A stretch of DNA of 64,000 bases, taken from assembly GCA_000310025.1 (NCBI GenBank), contig FN649735.1, forward strand, positions 403,484-467,483. The letters run 5' to 3'. The DNA is from Ectocarpus siliculosus (Eukaryota > Sar > Phaeophyceae > Ectocarpales > Ectocarpaceae). Under the pieces are notes generated by a model that did not search any database, was not told the origin of the DNA, and saw nothing but the letters and a program-made list of their open reading frames with translations. A program made the translations under genes and the position numbers. How positions within the stretch are numbered: position 1 is the first letter of the stretch; each line of letters begins with the position of its first letter. Of this stretch, positions 21,863 through 32,993 are shown piece by piece.

Positions 21863-24800
21863 GTCGTCATTTTTGTCCGGCAGAGTCTTCTCCTTCGTGG
21901 CCATGCGGAAATCCGGCCCGTACAGCGGGAAGTAGCAGTGGTCCGGAACCGTCGCAGGGAGGGCCGCCAGGGCGTCTGCCCCCACCGCCGCAGCCGTCAG
22001 CGACGTCCACAGCCGCGCGGTGTCACTTCTCATCGAAGCATGTTTGATTGTTTCGAAGGGCGGCGAATGGAACGCATGGGAAGGGCAAGCGATCAGGTGA
22101 CTCGAAAAATTCAACATTTAGCGGTAGATTTGAAGCGCGGCACACGGAAGCATGGGAAGGGCAAGCAATCAGGTGACTTGGAAAGCCGCGAGATCGTTAG
22201 AAATCGCCAATTAGGACCGTCCGCAGCCGCACATTCGGTGACAATGCTGCGTAGCGCAATATTTTTCACTTCTTGATAAGTTGATGTACGCACAGGAGCA
22301 ACAAGAGCGACGGGGGATACGCGAATGGGAAAGCCACGAGGAGGGGGCTAGCCCAAAATGTCAACGGCTGTGGCTTCAGCAGCAGCAGCAGCGGCACCAA
22401 CAGCAGCACCAGACCGGCGTAGCAAAACAACCAAAGGTCGAGCAAGCAATAGCTCCCAAGTGTGACACTCGTACCAAGCCCAACGTAACTCTCACGCTCT
22501 CCCTCATGCCTGCATGTCTGCCACTCCACCAATCAAGAAGAGCTTCGAGTCAACCTCCTCTCCCCCCCCTATGTGGTCCGGAAACATCACTCCACAAACA
22601 TGTGTTTGATGCACCAGTCAACCCGTTCACAGAACAGTTCAATCGGGTCACCAGAGCTTGAAAATGCTGAATAAGAAACACAAGCATAATACAAACACAC
22701 GCACCGCCCGCCAGAAGAAAAACATGTGTGGCACGAAGTTCGCTGATTGGTCAAAAAACCCTGCGGCGGAATTTCAACAAGCAGGCACGACCGAAGATCC
22801 CTGGACACAACGGGCAGCGGCATCCAGGGTCGAAAGGCCGGGATGATCCTGGGACAATTTATGGATGAAATGTGGCCAACTTCTCTGAATCTCACGTGGG
22901 GCAGTAGCCGCCGCCCCCGAGGAGCAGAAGCGGTAGCTCCAGCGCCATTACCAGCTCCAGGCAGGACCGAACGCCGGCTGAGGTGAGGTTGAAGGGACCG
23001 AGGGGGTCCGCGGACAGGGTGTCCGCCCCGCACAGGAGAACCACCGCCTCCGGCTGGAAAGCCTCGGTGACGGCCTGGAAGGCGCTCGTGAAGACTCGAA
23101 GAAAGGAGGCATCTCCACAGCCTGCGCGCAAGTAGACGGATGTATCCATATTCGGAGTCGGGTTACAGAAGAAGCGGCANNNNNNNNNNNNNNNNNNNNN
23201 NNNNNNNNNNNNNNNNNNNNNNNNNNNNNNNNNNNNNNNNNNNNNNNNNNNNNNNNNNNNNNNNNNNNNNNNNNNNNNNGCCGGGAGGGCGTTGTGGAGT
23301 ACTGAAAGAAGGGGGGCATTCCCACTGCATGCGGGAAAGTAGAGGGAGGTATCCATTTTGGGAGTCGGGTTCCAAAAGAAGGGCCAAGGGGGGGGGGGGG
23401 GGGTACTCACAGGCGTGCATTCCGTAGTCGTTAGACCGTTGACCTTGCATCCCTACAAAGGCGGGACGGGACACGCCGGGTTCTCACCGGACCACGCTCT
23501 CACATCACCAAGCACGAAGCACCGTGAGGTATTCGGCGAGTCGCACGAAGGGTGCGCTGCATCCTGCTAAGGGTGTTCAGCATCTTGTGTTCACTTCCTT
23601 GCGTACGGATGACAGCTGCGTATGCATATGTAATTATTTCCTGGTTCTTTGACTTCCAGAGGTAGTTGTAAGCACTATGTAACTGCCTCGAGGATGCTTG
23701 ACCATTTCAACACAGCGCGGTGCGATCATCCCCCTTGCGCGGAGTGAGGATTCTCGACCACGTACAACATAATCTACTCGACCATCATCATGGTTACCGC
23801 AGAAAAAGAAAACCAGAGGCAAAAAAAAAACCCCGGTAACCTGGCTGCCGAGCTCACAAAGTGATCGGCTTGTTTTACAACGCCGTTGCCAAGCGACGAA
23901 AACCTAACCCCGATGGCAAACACGGGTGTGTGTTGTGTATGTGCTACGAACCCCTCAGCACGTCCTGGAAGGTGCTATGTAGTGAAAACTCGGAAACGAG
24001 GCATCTCCACATCCTGCACACACGCAATATACGGTATACCGTAGACGGCTGCATCCACAGTAGGGGGGGCGCTGAATAGTAGAACCCGCCAGCAGCAGCC
24101 CGGAGGGCGTTCGTGTAAACTCGAACAAAGGAGGCGTCCCCACAGCCCGCACACACGTCCTATATACGTGGAATAATGTATCCACAAACCCGTCAGCAAC
24201 GGCCGGGAGGGCGCTCTCGCCGGCACGTGCCATGGATTGGAACATCTCGACAGCCTGTTGATCGCCTTTTTCGCCAACTCATACGGTGGCGTTGGATAAT
24301 CTCGACACCTCACGCTTCACCTTCTTTGCCAACACATGGCGGTGGAATCGGATAATCTCGACAGCTTGTGCTTCACCTTCTTTGCCAACACATGGTCGTG
24401 GAATTGGAACATCTCGACAGGCTTCTGTGTGGTTACGCTTCACCTTCTTTGAGAGGAATGTTGAGGTTGTAGTCACGCCCGTTTCCCGCTCCCGTTTCCG
24501 AGCACTGACCGGCGCCGGGGAAAAATCCCTTCGAAACGTGGTGAAAGCTCATCGTCATCACCTGTACAAAACGGGTCCCGAGATGAGAGCGTCAAAATCG
24601 GGTCGAGGATCAGGTTTTCATTTCGTGGCTTCTGTCGAGCACAGGCTGTGAAAAAGAGTTGCGTTTTACTACTCTCGAGCACAGGCTGTAAAGTGGAGGT
24701 TGCGTTTGCTATTCCACAGGTTGTTAATATAGAGAGTATTATATATTTCATCGCCACCGTCGAGCACAGGTTGTAGTACGGAGATTAGTGTAGGATCCTC

Positions 24801-27800
24801 CGCTGAGCTGCATCTCTCAACCCTACGCTCTTATTTTTCGCTATTATTTGAGCGTCCTCTGTTTCTAACGTAATATTTCGCAACATGGAGGGCGCTCTGT
24901 AAGGCGGCGGGACGGTTGTACCGTGGTGACGGCGTGACTATCGCCCTCTTGTGAGAGAACACGGAAGGGAGGATGCCTATTGCCGTTCATGGTGGACGCA
25001 AGTCTTCAAAGGCAATTAGAGAAAAGCCGCACACAAATAACTGTGGACAAGCAGATAACCTAGTGTGTGTGTGGCTCTGCTTGCTGTGCTCATCTCTGAA
25101 GACTCCCGAGTACAAAAATTGCCGCACATGGCTGAAATAAGTTTGGAAAGGCAAAATACGTACCTCCTGGCCTCATCCACTAATTCCAAAACTGAAAATT
25201 GCCATGCTGATTCCCGAAAACGCTTATTACCATAGTGCAACACTGCGCACCGACCGATACCAACGTGAAATGACTAAACAAACGTGCACAACGTACGATG
25301 GATTCCTGTTAGGGGGGGTAAGATACCTTCCAGACTTCATTCACACCAACAATGGGTACATTTTCACTTGGACACTCTGTTGAACAGGCACTGCCTTTTT
25401 CACTAAGGATGAGTGAACATGCTGCCACATTGACGCATCTTGTTAAGCACGCCAAACGCAAACCCATAAGCATATGCGTACGAATGCATACGAAACTCTG
25501 GAAGTACGTTTCACTTTCTGGACACAGTTTGTCGCACCTTGTTGGACATATAAAAAGCGTCTTGAACCCCGTCACCATGGTGCACATCTGCACAACAACA
25601 ACAACAACAATACCAGAGAGAAATTAGAAGCATACAGATGCTTGTTTGCGAACCGCCATCACCAATGAGCAAATTTCTCTCTACATGTAACCGATAAGAC
25701 TGCCACTTTGCGAGGGGAAAGTCACCAGGAAAGGTCGTAGAGGTCAGGATACTCCATGACGTGACAACAATGACACAAACAACAGTGACAAAACCAACAA
25801 ATATCATTATCACAGTGACAGCGACAGAAAAAGAACCCACCGTACCGCTGTGGCTTTCGGTGTGCACCACAATGAACTCCATCTCATCATCTCTGTCCAA
25901 TACTATCGATCATCAGGACCGCAAAGACAAAAAAAAACTCGCAAGCGGGCCTCAGTGTACGTGCAAATCGAGCTTCAAACAATGCGCCACTGTTGCTTGT
26001 GCTCGATATTTTCCAAGGGGAATTCATTCGAAAAGGGTAACATCTATAAATAGCGTGTCTTACCGATATCGATGATTAGCACGGTGTCGAAGGTCTTGGC
26101 GAGGTGCAGAACGGCCAGAACGCAATCGTTCACGTAGCAGAACCCGGCCGCCTCTCCCTTCTTCGCATGGTGCCTACGACGTAAAGGATAGCGAAAAAAT
26201 AACAGAACGAACAAAATCACCACCATAACCACCATCGAAGGACAAAGCCATACCTGCAAACCACAACCCGTGCCAAGTCGGATACACTTGTGTAGTATTT
26301 GGAAGCACAATATTCTGAACGTGAATACACAACCGCTGAAACAATCAATGGTGCACTACGCTCACGAAGGAAAGGCACAAACGTCAACTAGGCGCTTCAC
26401 CTGAGCTTACGGTAATTTATCACCGAATTGGCCTAAAATCACAGCGTAGGTCTAACCAACTCTCGGCAACTCCAGCGATGTGTAGAGGCAGTGCAGTGAC
26501 TTCGTCCATCTCTGATGTACAATACTCGTAGCACCATAATATTCGGAGAATATACCACATTCGGAGTAATCTTTTGGACAGAAGACAACCATGTCGCGGT
26601 ACAGCTAGCGCCGGCACCTGCGAACCTCAAGGATTGGCGAGTAGAGTACTGGAGTTCTTCAGTAGTTCGTTTGGTTAGACTCCAAATGGCAGTTGTATAG
26701 GTTTAGTGTAGTTGTAATCTGGCAGGTTTTTGTGCAGTTGTAGGTTAGAGTGTAGTTGTATTTTGGTAGGTTGTTTTGTATTGCAGTTGTACAGGTTTAG
26801 TGAAAGGGTTCGGAACCGGGCTCACAAATGGTGCTCAAGTTCTTGAGTCCTGACGTAACGGTGAACATGAAGTTCTTCACTGCCACCACGCCGGCGTCAA
26901 CTGTACCGGGCGGGAATGCGGCTACGTATCCACAACAACAGCAAGCCAATCAACAGTGACCGTTGCTCCACGCTCGACTCATCTACTGTACATAGGATAC
27001 AAGTGCGAGCATGATATTTTCTCTCACCGGCCACCCCCCCAATTGATGGCCACGTCTGCGTCCCCCCTGCACAGGCGATCGGCGGCGTGTAGAGAGGCCC
27101 CGGCCACGGCGCAGCAATGCTCGTACAGTTCCTCAAATACCTGGGCGGATACACGGAGGGGGGAATGATATGGCATGAAATAACTAGACTCAAAGTAGGG
27201 GAAAATACTGGGAAAAAAATAAACGGCAAGAGGGCAGAGCAGGTAGCGAAATTGGACAGGGTACAAGAGCGTCTAAACTTCTTGTTGCTGACGGCGCCAA
27301 CAGCATCGACATCAAGTAGGCCGACACGAGCTAGCTTACAGACCAAGCGAAACCATCCCCAGCAGACTCAGGTTGCCATGGCTAACGAAAAAAAAACATA
27401 CACACGCAGTGCAAATTTACCGGCCGTGAGAAGGAAAAAAGATAGCTGAGAGATGGAAGTTTTGTTGTAGCAGAAAAACAACCAGGGAAATTTCTTGGAG
27501 TGACTCCAGATCTTGAGTTAGGTTTCGAGATCATGTATACTGTGCAGTAGACAATAAGACCACGCGTTGAAAGTATGGCCGTAAAAAGATAGGTTCATGT
27601 GAACCGGACCTTCCTCCCGTCTTCTCACCTCGCAGTCCTCCACTAGGCCGTATTCGTCCAGAGTCTTCACATCCGACGGAGCATTTCGGAGAGCCTGGAC
27701 AAGGGGTGGTGTGGTGCGATACAATGGTGCGGAGTGATTCAGCCGGCCCCCCAAGAGACGGCCGCGGTCATGTTTCCACGTGCGTCGGGGAAACTAGGCA

Positions 27801-30097
27801 GGAGTCGAAGCTGCACCAGCATGAAGGTGTTCTACGCGTCTACCGCAACTCGACTTTGTCCTTGTCCCGGTACGTGTTTCTTCGTGCATCGGGCAATTTA
27901 CAGAAGGCCAGAGTCGAAGTTGTAACGGCAATAGAAGGTGCTTCGTTGGGTACCTCGACGTAGTCCCTGTCGTGGTAGGCGCGAAGGTGGACGTCGGTCG
28001 CTCTGGCTGGGGCAACGATGCTGAGCCTCTCCGGCAGGCCACACGCCCCGAGCATAGCGTACAGCAGGTCGTCCCGCCGGTTGTGCCTCTCGAGGAGACC
28101 GCACAGTCGCTGGTACCTGCCGGAGCAGAGGCGGCAGACACAGCGGTCGGGCGAGCGTTAAAGCTGGCAGCAGCGGTAGCAGTAGCAGCAGCAGCGGACG
28201 TGGAGGAGGCAAGCAGAGTAGTAGGGATCGATATGACACATCGGTGAAATCGGAGACCGTGCCTCTCAAGGAGGCGGCGCAATTTCATGCGACAACACAA
28301 CCAAGGGGAAGCTGGCGTAGAAGGAGTCCCGCGCTTGATCAAGGAGCGACAGGAACATCAGAAACATCAGACGAACAAGCAAGACTCTTGAAGCTACGGT
28401 TGGCGGGTGTGTGAAAAGGATGCGGTGGCAGGAGTGCGGGTAGCACGAACTACGGACAGCAGGGTTGTCCTGTCCTGGACATAGACAACCGGGGGACAGC
28501 GGCACTTGTCCCATTTTCGCAGGACAAGACGGCTGGAACGGAGATGGGGCCACTGCTCTCTCCGTGCTTGCAAATCACCGAACCAGAGGGAGAAAACAAA
28601 CACGGCGGGTGAGGCGTACACGTCCAAGACCACTGGAGGGAGGGAAGAAGGCTTCAGAGGCATAATCCATCCTTGCATGCTTCTGCAGACGAAGAATCAA
28701 TATCCAAAACGAAAAAAAAACAAAACGATTACTTCTGCGTACCACGTCTTCCGCCCCCGCCCCCAACCCCTCCCGATCAACACCGCGGTCGTTGTCGTTG
28801 TCGTCGTGCCTTTTCCTTACCTTGCGGAGTGCATCAGGGACACTCGAGACCTGCGGCGGCGCATCTTGGCGCGGGTGATGTTGGGCGGCGGGGGCGGCAT
28901 GAGCTCCCTCGCCCGGTTGTACGGCACCGCCGTCGCCACCGCTGCCGCCGCCGCCTCCACCGCAGCGGCTGCCGCCCCCGCTCCTCCTCCCCCTCCTCCA
29001 CAGCCACCATCACCCTTCTCACCAGACTCTAGCTTCTTGTTGGCCGACTCGAGCGGTTGCGTGCGGAGGATACCACAATCTGCCACCGGGCGGATTGGTG
29101 TCGGTCCTGTCAGTACAATCGAGGCGGCGGCGGCGGTGGCGGCGGACACTCCGCCTGCGGGTCGTTCGGCAATGGAAACCCCGGCACGGGCGATTTTTCG
29201 TGGCCGCTCGTCGGCGCCGGCGGGTCCATTCGCGTCGCCGCCTATGTTCTCCTCCTGGTGGTTCGCTTGTAGGGTGGCCGTGATTTTCCTGCCTCTGTCT
29301 TGCCGCCTGCTGTTGTGGCTCTCCGGCTTGGTTCGCCGATTGCACCCAACCCCTTCTGACTCGTGGTCGCCGTCCGTGTGGGCCTCCTCCATCTCTTGAT
29401 CTTGCTCTTCCTCGAAGTCTAGCGAGTCGAGATCCCACACCGAGGGAGAGGAGGTCTCTGCGCCTGATGCCGCTGCTGTTTCCGCCGTTGCTCCCGTAGA
29501 AGCTTGTTCTCCCGACGCTGCCGCCCTTCCGCCGTGTGGCCCAGAGAAAGACGTCCCCGCTGCGGCCACCTTGCTCCCACACTTGTCCCGCTCTTCGTCT
29601 CCGTCCCCTCCTCCGCTACCGCCTTTCCGCCCCACCCCCAGCGCCACCGGCCTCCACTCATCACAGAACGCCCCCTGCTCACGTGATTCACGGGCCCCCT
29701 CTTCTCGGATCCCACTTTCGTTCTGGCGCACCGGACCGATAGCAGCACCAACCTCCGGAACGCCCCCGCCGTTCGAACCGTTGCATGGTACATCCTGATT
29801 CGGGGCCGCCGGCATGACAGGCGTCGCCGTTTGGGCTTGTAGGTCGCCGGCGGGCCCGGCCGCCGCCGCCCGGGGGCCACCGCCGATGGATGCCGTTGCC
29901 GCCGCCGCCACCTCGGATCTTGGTGCGACTTTCCTCACCGGCTCATCGGTCTCCCCTTCGCCCGGTGTGTCCGGCGATCGGTTCGGGGAAACGGAGGACG
30001 CATCCGGGAATGCTGCTGCTGCTGCTGCTGCCGACAGGTTCTTCGCGGCCATAGCGGGAGCGGTGGTAGTCATTATCCCGGCTGGGATCTCCTGCAT
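21845..30097 (-). CDS. Class I histone deacetylase with long N-terminal extension, 9 exons
   Basis: This is a zinc-dependent lysine deacetylase of the Rpd3/HDAC1/HDAC8 class, modelled at 767 aa. Exons in transcript order: 30097-28821, 28116-27954, 27694-27629, 27140-27028, 26173-26064, 25587-25538, 24561-24444, 23121-22896 and 22025-21845. All junctions are GT-AG and in phase. Active-site features: paired His in [20 protein letters not shown] (541-542), zinc ligands in [12 protein letters not shown] (577-582), [14 protein letters not shown] (about 598-610), zinc-ligand Asp in [19 protein letters not shown] (671) and catalytic Tyr in LLLLGGGGY (705). The C-terminus reads [14 protein letters not shown] and stops at DFLDR. 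Exon 1 adds about 425 low-complexity residues rich in Gly, Ala, Pro and Glu, with an acidic patch ([18 protein letters not shown]) and a basic stretch ([15 protein letters not shown]) just before the domain. Class I enzymes normally lack such an extension. The frame stays open about 125 bases upstream of the chosen ATG, so a further 5' exon is possible. It probably acts in the nucleus. Confidence 0.9.
22066..22186 (+). repeat. About 75-base direct duplication in HDAC intron 8
   Basis: Two copies share catgggaagggcaagcratc and aggtgact. They sit just upstream, in transcript sense, of the last HDAC exon. Confidence 0.7.
23180..23279. other. Assembly gap (100 N)
   Basis: Exactly 100 N, the conventional length for a gap of unknown size. 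It lies in HDAC intron 7 within a repeated segment, which probably explains the failure to assemble. Confidence 0.99.
23385..23500 (+). repeat. SINE-like copy in HDAC intron 7
   Basis: A G-run is followed by gtagtcgttagaccgttgac, cttgcatccctacaaaggcg and the B-box-like cgggttctcaccgg. It is the closest relative of the copy at 3705-3800 and defines the family best. Confidence 0.6.
24230..24455 (+). repeat. About 63-base tandem repeat, four units, reaching HDAC exon 7
   Basis: Units share ggataatctcgacag, cttcaccttctttg and ccaacacatgg. The last unit overlaps the 3' end and donor of HDAC exon 7 (24444), so the array was seeded by that splice site. Confidence 0.75.
24636..24785 (+). repeat. Triplicated gtcgagcacaggctgt motif
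   Basis: Three diverged units with cgagcacaggytgta and ggttgcgttt lie in HDAC intron 6. Confidence 0.65.
26680..26805 (+). repeat. T/G-rich short tandem repeat
   Basis: Repeated gtgtagttgta and caggttt words lie in HDAC intron 4. Confidence 0.6.
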
Positions 30098-32993
30098 ACA
30101 CCACCTCGCCGCCGCTTCAGCCGGGCCCCACCGCGCTTCGGAGCGGAGAAATAGGTTGGCACGAAGAGCTTCGGCGGCGGCGGATGGTCGTGGAGACGCC
30201 TGCGGAAGAGCGTCTTGTTTCGATTAGTTGCGTCGTTGCCTCCCTCCCGGTGATTGGTCTACGGGCCCAACCTTCGCGGACGGGGGCCGTGGTACCCTCG
30301 GAGACCCTGGGATATCGTCGAGCGGTGCCGTGTGGGACGCAAGGGGAGAGCGAGAAGGAAAATTATATGAGACGTGTGAAAGAAGATGGGACCCGGACAT
30401 GATGAAAATAATAGATCGGAGCGGATAAGGAGGTGGATACGGGGGAGGTTGGCGGTTGAAAACGGAGAAGTGGGAGCGCGGGTATGTATGTCGCACGTAG
30501 AACAGGGTTGGAAATGGGCAACAGCGACAAGATTATTTTGCAGCAAAGAATGTGGTGGGTGTTGTCCGGGGATGAACGTATCATATCACCTGCTGTAGCA
30601 GACAACAGACAAAAACCTTTACTCCTGCACTTCTTGGCTGACGCTTGTTCGTATAATTTACAAGCTTTGATGGATGTTTTGATACTGCCAGCACGGGCCG
30701 AATGTCGACGCGGCGACACAAGCAGTCAGTCACTCCCACCGGAAAATGCTGCGCACCCTTCGCACACATTGTAGAAAACAGCTCATGGTCGCGATGCACT
30801 CACACATGTTGAAAAGATAACTACGGGACCACGCATATCCTGTGTTTCTTTCTTCATGAGGCTTGATGAATTTAACCTCATGGGACTGGGTCATCCCTCG
30901 CACGGATTGCTGGTCCACCGTGGTATGCTCCTGCTGAACACTGCCCGCTTATATCGACAGAGAATCATCAAAAACCTTCAAACCTTTGGCGATGGATTGA
31001 GCGTGTCGGGAATGCGGTCGAAGAGGCACGGTCGGGCAGGAAAGCACGGTGTGCGCGTGCTCTGTACAGCGGCAAGTGGAGTGCCCAACGGTGATTTTCC
31101 GTGAGCTACATGGTTGATGGTACGCAGGTCTAACGCGAACAACGCACCTGTCACGTAGTGTCCGCACAGTCAAACGTGCCGCAACTTGTGGCCTATCCAG
31201 ACAAACCGCACCGCCTGTACCAAGCAGTCTTCGGATCTTCAGATACATTTGGATACGTATCTGCTGCTTACACTACAGCAATCCTTGTTCAGGGGCATGT
31301 ATGAATGTGTCGATTGTGGCCGTGAATCGAAAACCTCCTCCCTACAGTACTACAGAGTAGTACGAAAGTTCACAAGTTGAACAGCTACAGGGTAGTGCGC
31401 AGGGTACTACTGTAGAAGCAGAAGAGACGGCAAGTAAAAAGACATGTGCGCGAAAAAGTTGTGTAGGATTGCGAGAGGCTTTGCCGCAAAGATCCACTGC
31501 TGTGGCGGTTCGGAGACACCACGCGGACATAGACGGGAGCGGCAAAGCTGTGTACCGTGGATGTTTTCACCGCCTTTCAACCAAGAACCACACTCCTCTG
31601 GCGGTGGGGCTGGCTCCCAAAGTGCTTCCTTCGCTTTTTGATTAGTTCTACCCATGGGTACAATACTACGAGAGAGCGGAGTAGGTACTTCCATTTCCAC
31701 TGCCAAGAGCCGAGACATGCGGGCGATTGCAACGGCCCTGCTCTGCTGGGTGTGTCGTGTGTCGAACGCCCAACGTCGTTTCGTACAAATGCACACATAG
31801 CAGCTTCTTCACGGTCTGCCGACCACAGGCCGAACGGTTAGATCCCACCAATCCTACGGATATACGGATATGCTGCAAATGCTGCTGCTATGCTGCTGCC
31901 GTTGTCGCGTGCGTGCGTGCTGGGTGGATCGTGCACCCTAACCCGTGCCTGCGCTTCTCCGGCTTGACCTTCTCGCAGAGAATTACAGATGCATAAAGCG
32001 CTCCTTCAAGCACGACAGATTGCGGGAAACGTGGCAGTGGCAACACTGCTGACCAGCTGCCCCCCCAAACTGCTGCTGCTTAGCCACCCTCGCGGCAAAA
32101 GTCTTCCGACTGCTACCAGGGAAGATACATTTCGACCGTTCCGCAGCACAATTTTCGCCGCCCCCCGCGTATACGACATCAACACCAGAGACGGCTCTCT
32201 GTCTGTGCTGTATGCGGTCGGACTCCCACGGCCGGTTTCTGCGTGGTGCTTCAACCCTGCGGTCGCAATCTCCGAGGTAGAATTGCGCATGATCCTGCAC
32301 ACACAACGCACCAACTCCGAAAGAACAAGGAACATTGAAACACAACAGCAGTCGTGTGAGGCCGTCCGTCCCTTCCACTCCCACAGCTGCTGTTATTCAC
32401 CTTTGGCCTCAGGGTAGATTATCCTCGCGGTGGCGGTGCTTTGCAGCCTCTCCGCCGTATTCCCCATTCACGTTCAGCTCCAGAGCAGCCGATGGAGCTC
32501 CAGATGTCTCTTACCTGCTTTCCTCGCCCCCCAACACCAGCAGCGCGGACGGTTAAAAAAGTTGAACTTTGAACCTTGCTGCCAATATTTTCTTTTCCGA
32601 AAGTAGAAGCGCGTCAACGCACGGGACGACCCGACACCAGCTGATCGGTCGGGTGGATGGGTAGGGTTGTTCCTCTCGCTCTCGCCCGCTCCGGATACTT
32701 ACAAAATTTTCTGTGTAGTGTGGCGCGGTCGCCTCGAGCGTTATGGTGGCAATGCAAGCACGTGGTGCGTGCGGTGGTCAGTGGTCAGCGACATAGAGCG
32801 GAGACGGAGGACGCGAGGGGGCAACGCACAAGAAAGGAGTTCCACCCTTGACAGTTCGCGGTTTCAACACGGGGCATGAAAAGGGGGTACGCAGAAAGAA
32901 ATTCGTCAAGGCAACAGCGAAACACAGCAGGCACGCAGAGAGACAGCAGCCGTCCGTAGGGCACGCCAGCCTCGGCGGAAGGCACCGGGCACG
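30098..32993. other. Divergent intergenic stretch between HDAC and SEN1 genes
   Basis: HDAC (-) and the helicase (+) diverge from this 2.9 kb stretch, which should hold both promoters and 5' UTRs. The frame upstream of the HDAC ATG stays open back to a stop near 30226 and reads EALRANLFLRSEARW and [13 protein letters not shown], which looks protein-like and may belong to an earlier 5' exon. Open frames at 31407-31796 (-) and 31989-32417 (+) resemble nothing I know. Confidence 0.4.

Larger units (their letters stand above)
23080..24262 (-). repeat. Partial tandem copies of the HDAC exon 8 start
   Basis: Intron 7 carries repeated versions of the exon 8 acceptor and its first codons. The working copy (ending near 23080) reads [15 protein letters not shown]. 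Others read [18 protein letters not shown] (about 24165-24080), GCGDASF then diverged (about 24020-23950), and [15 protein letters not shown] (about 23325-23281). A fragment lies at 24200-24230. Several keep an AG acceptor but are followed by stops or shifts, so they look like exon duplications now decaying in the intron. The assembly gap at 23180-23279 falls inside this array. Confidence 0.75.

Noticed and set aside
28506-29399. Plus-strand open frame of about 297 codons opposite HDAC exon 1
   Set aside because: It is the antisense shadow of GC-rich low-complexity coding sequence; it has no conserved features and no splice support.
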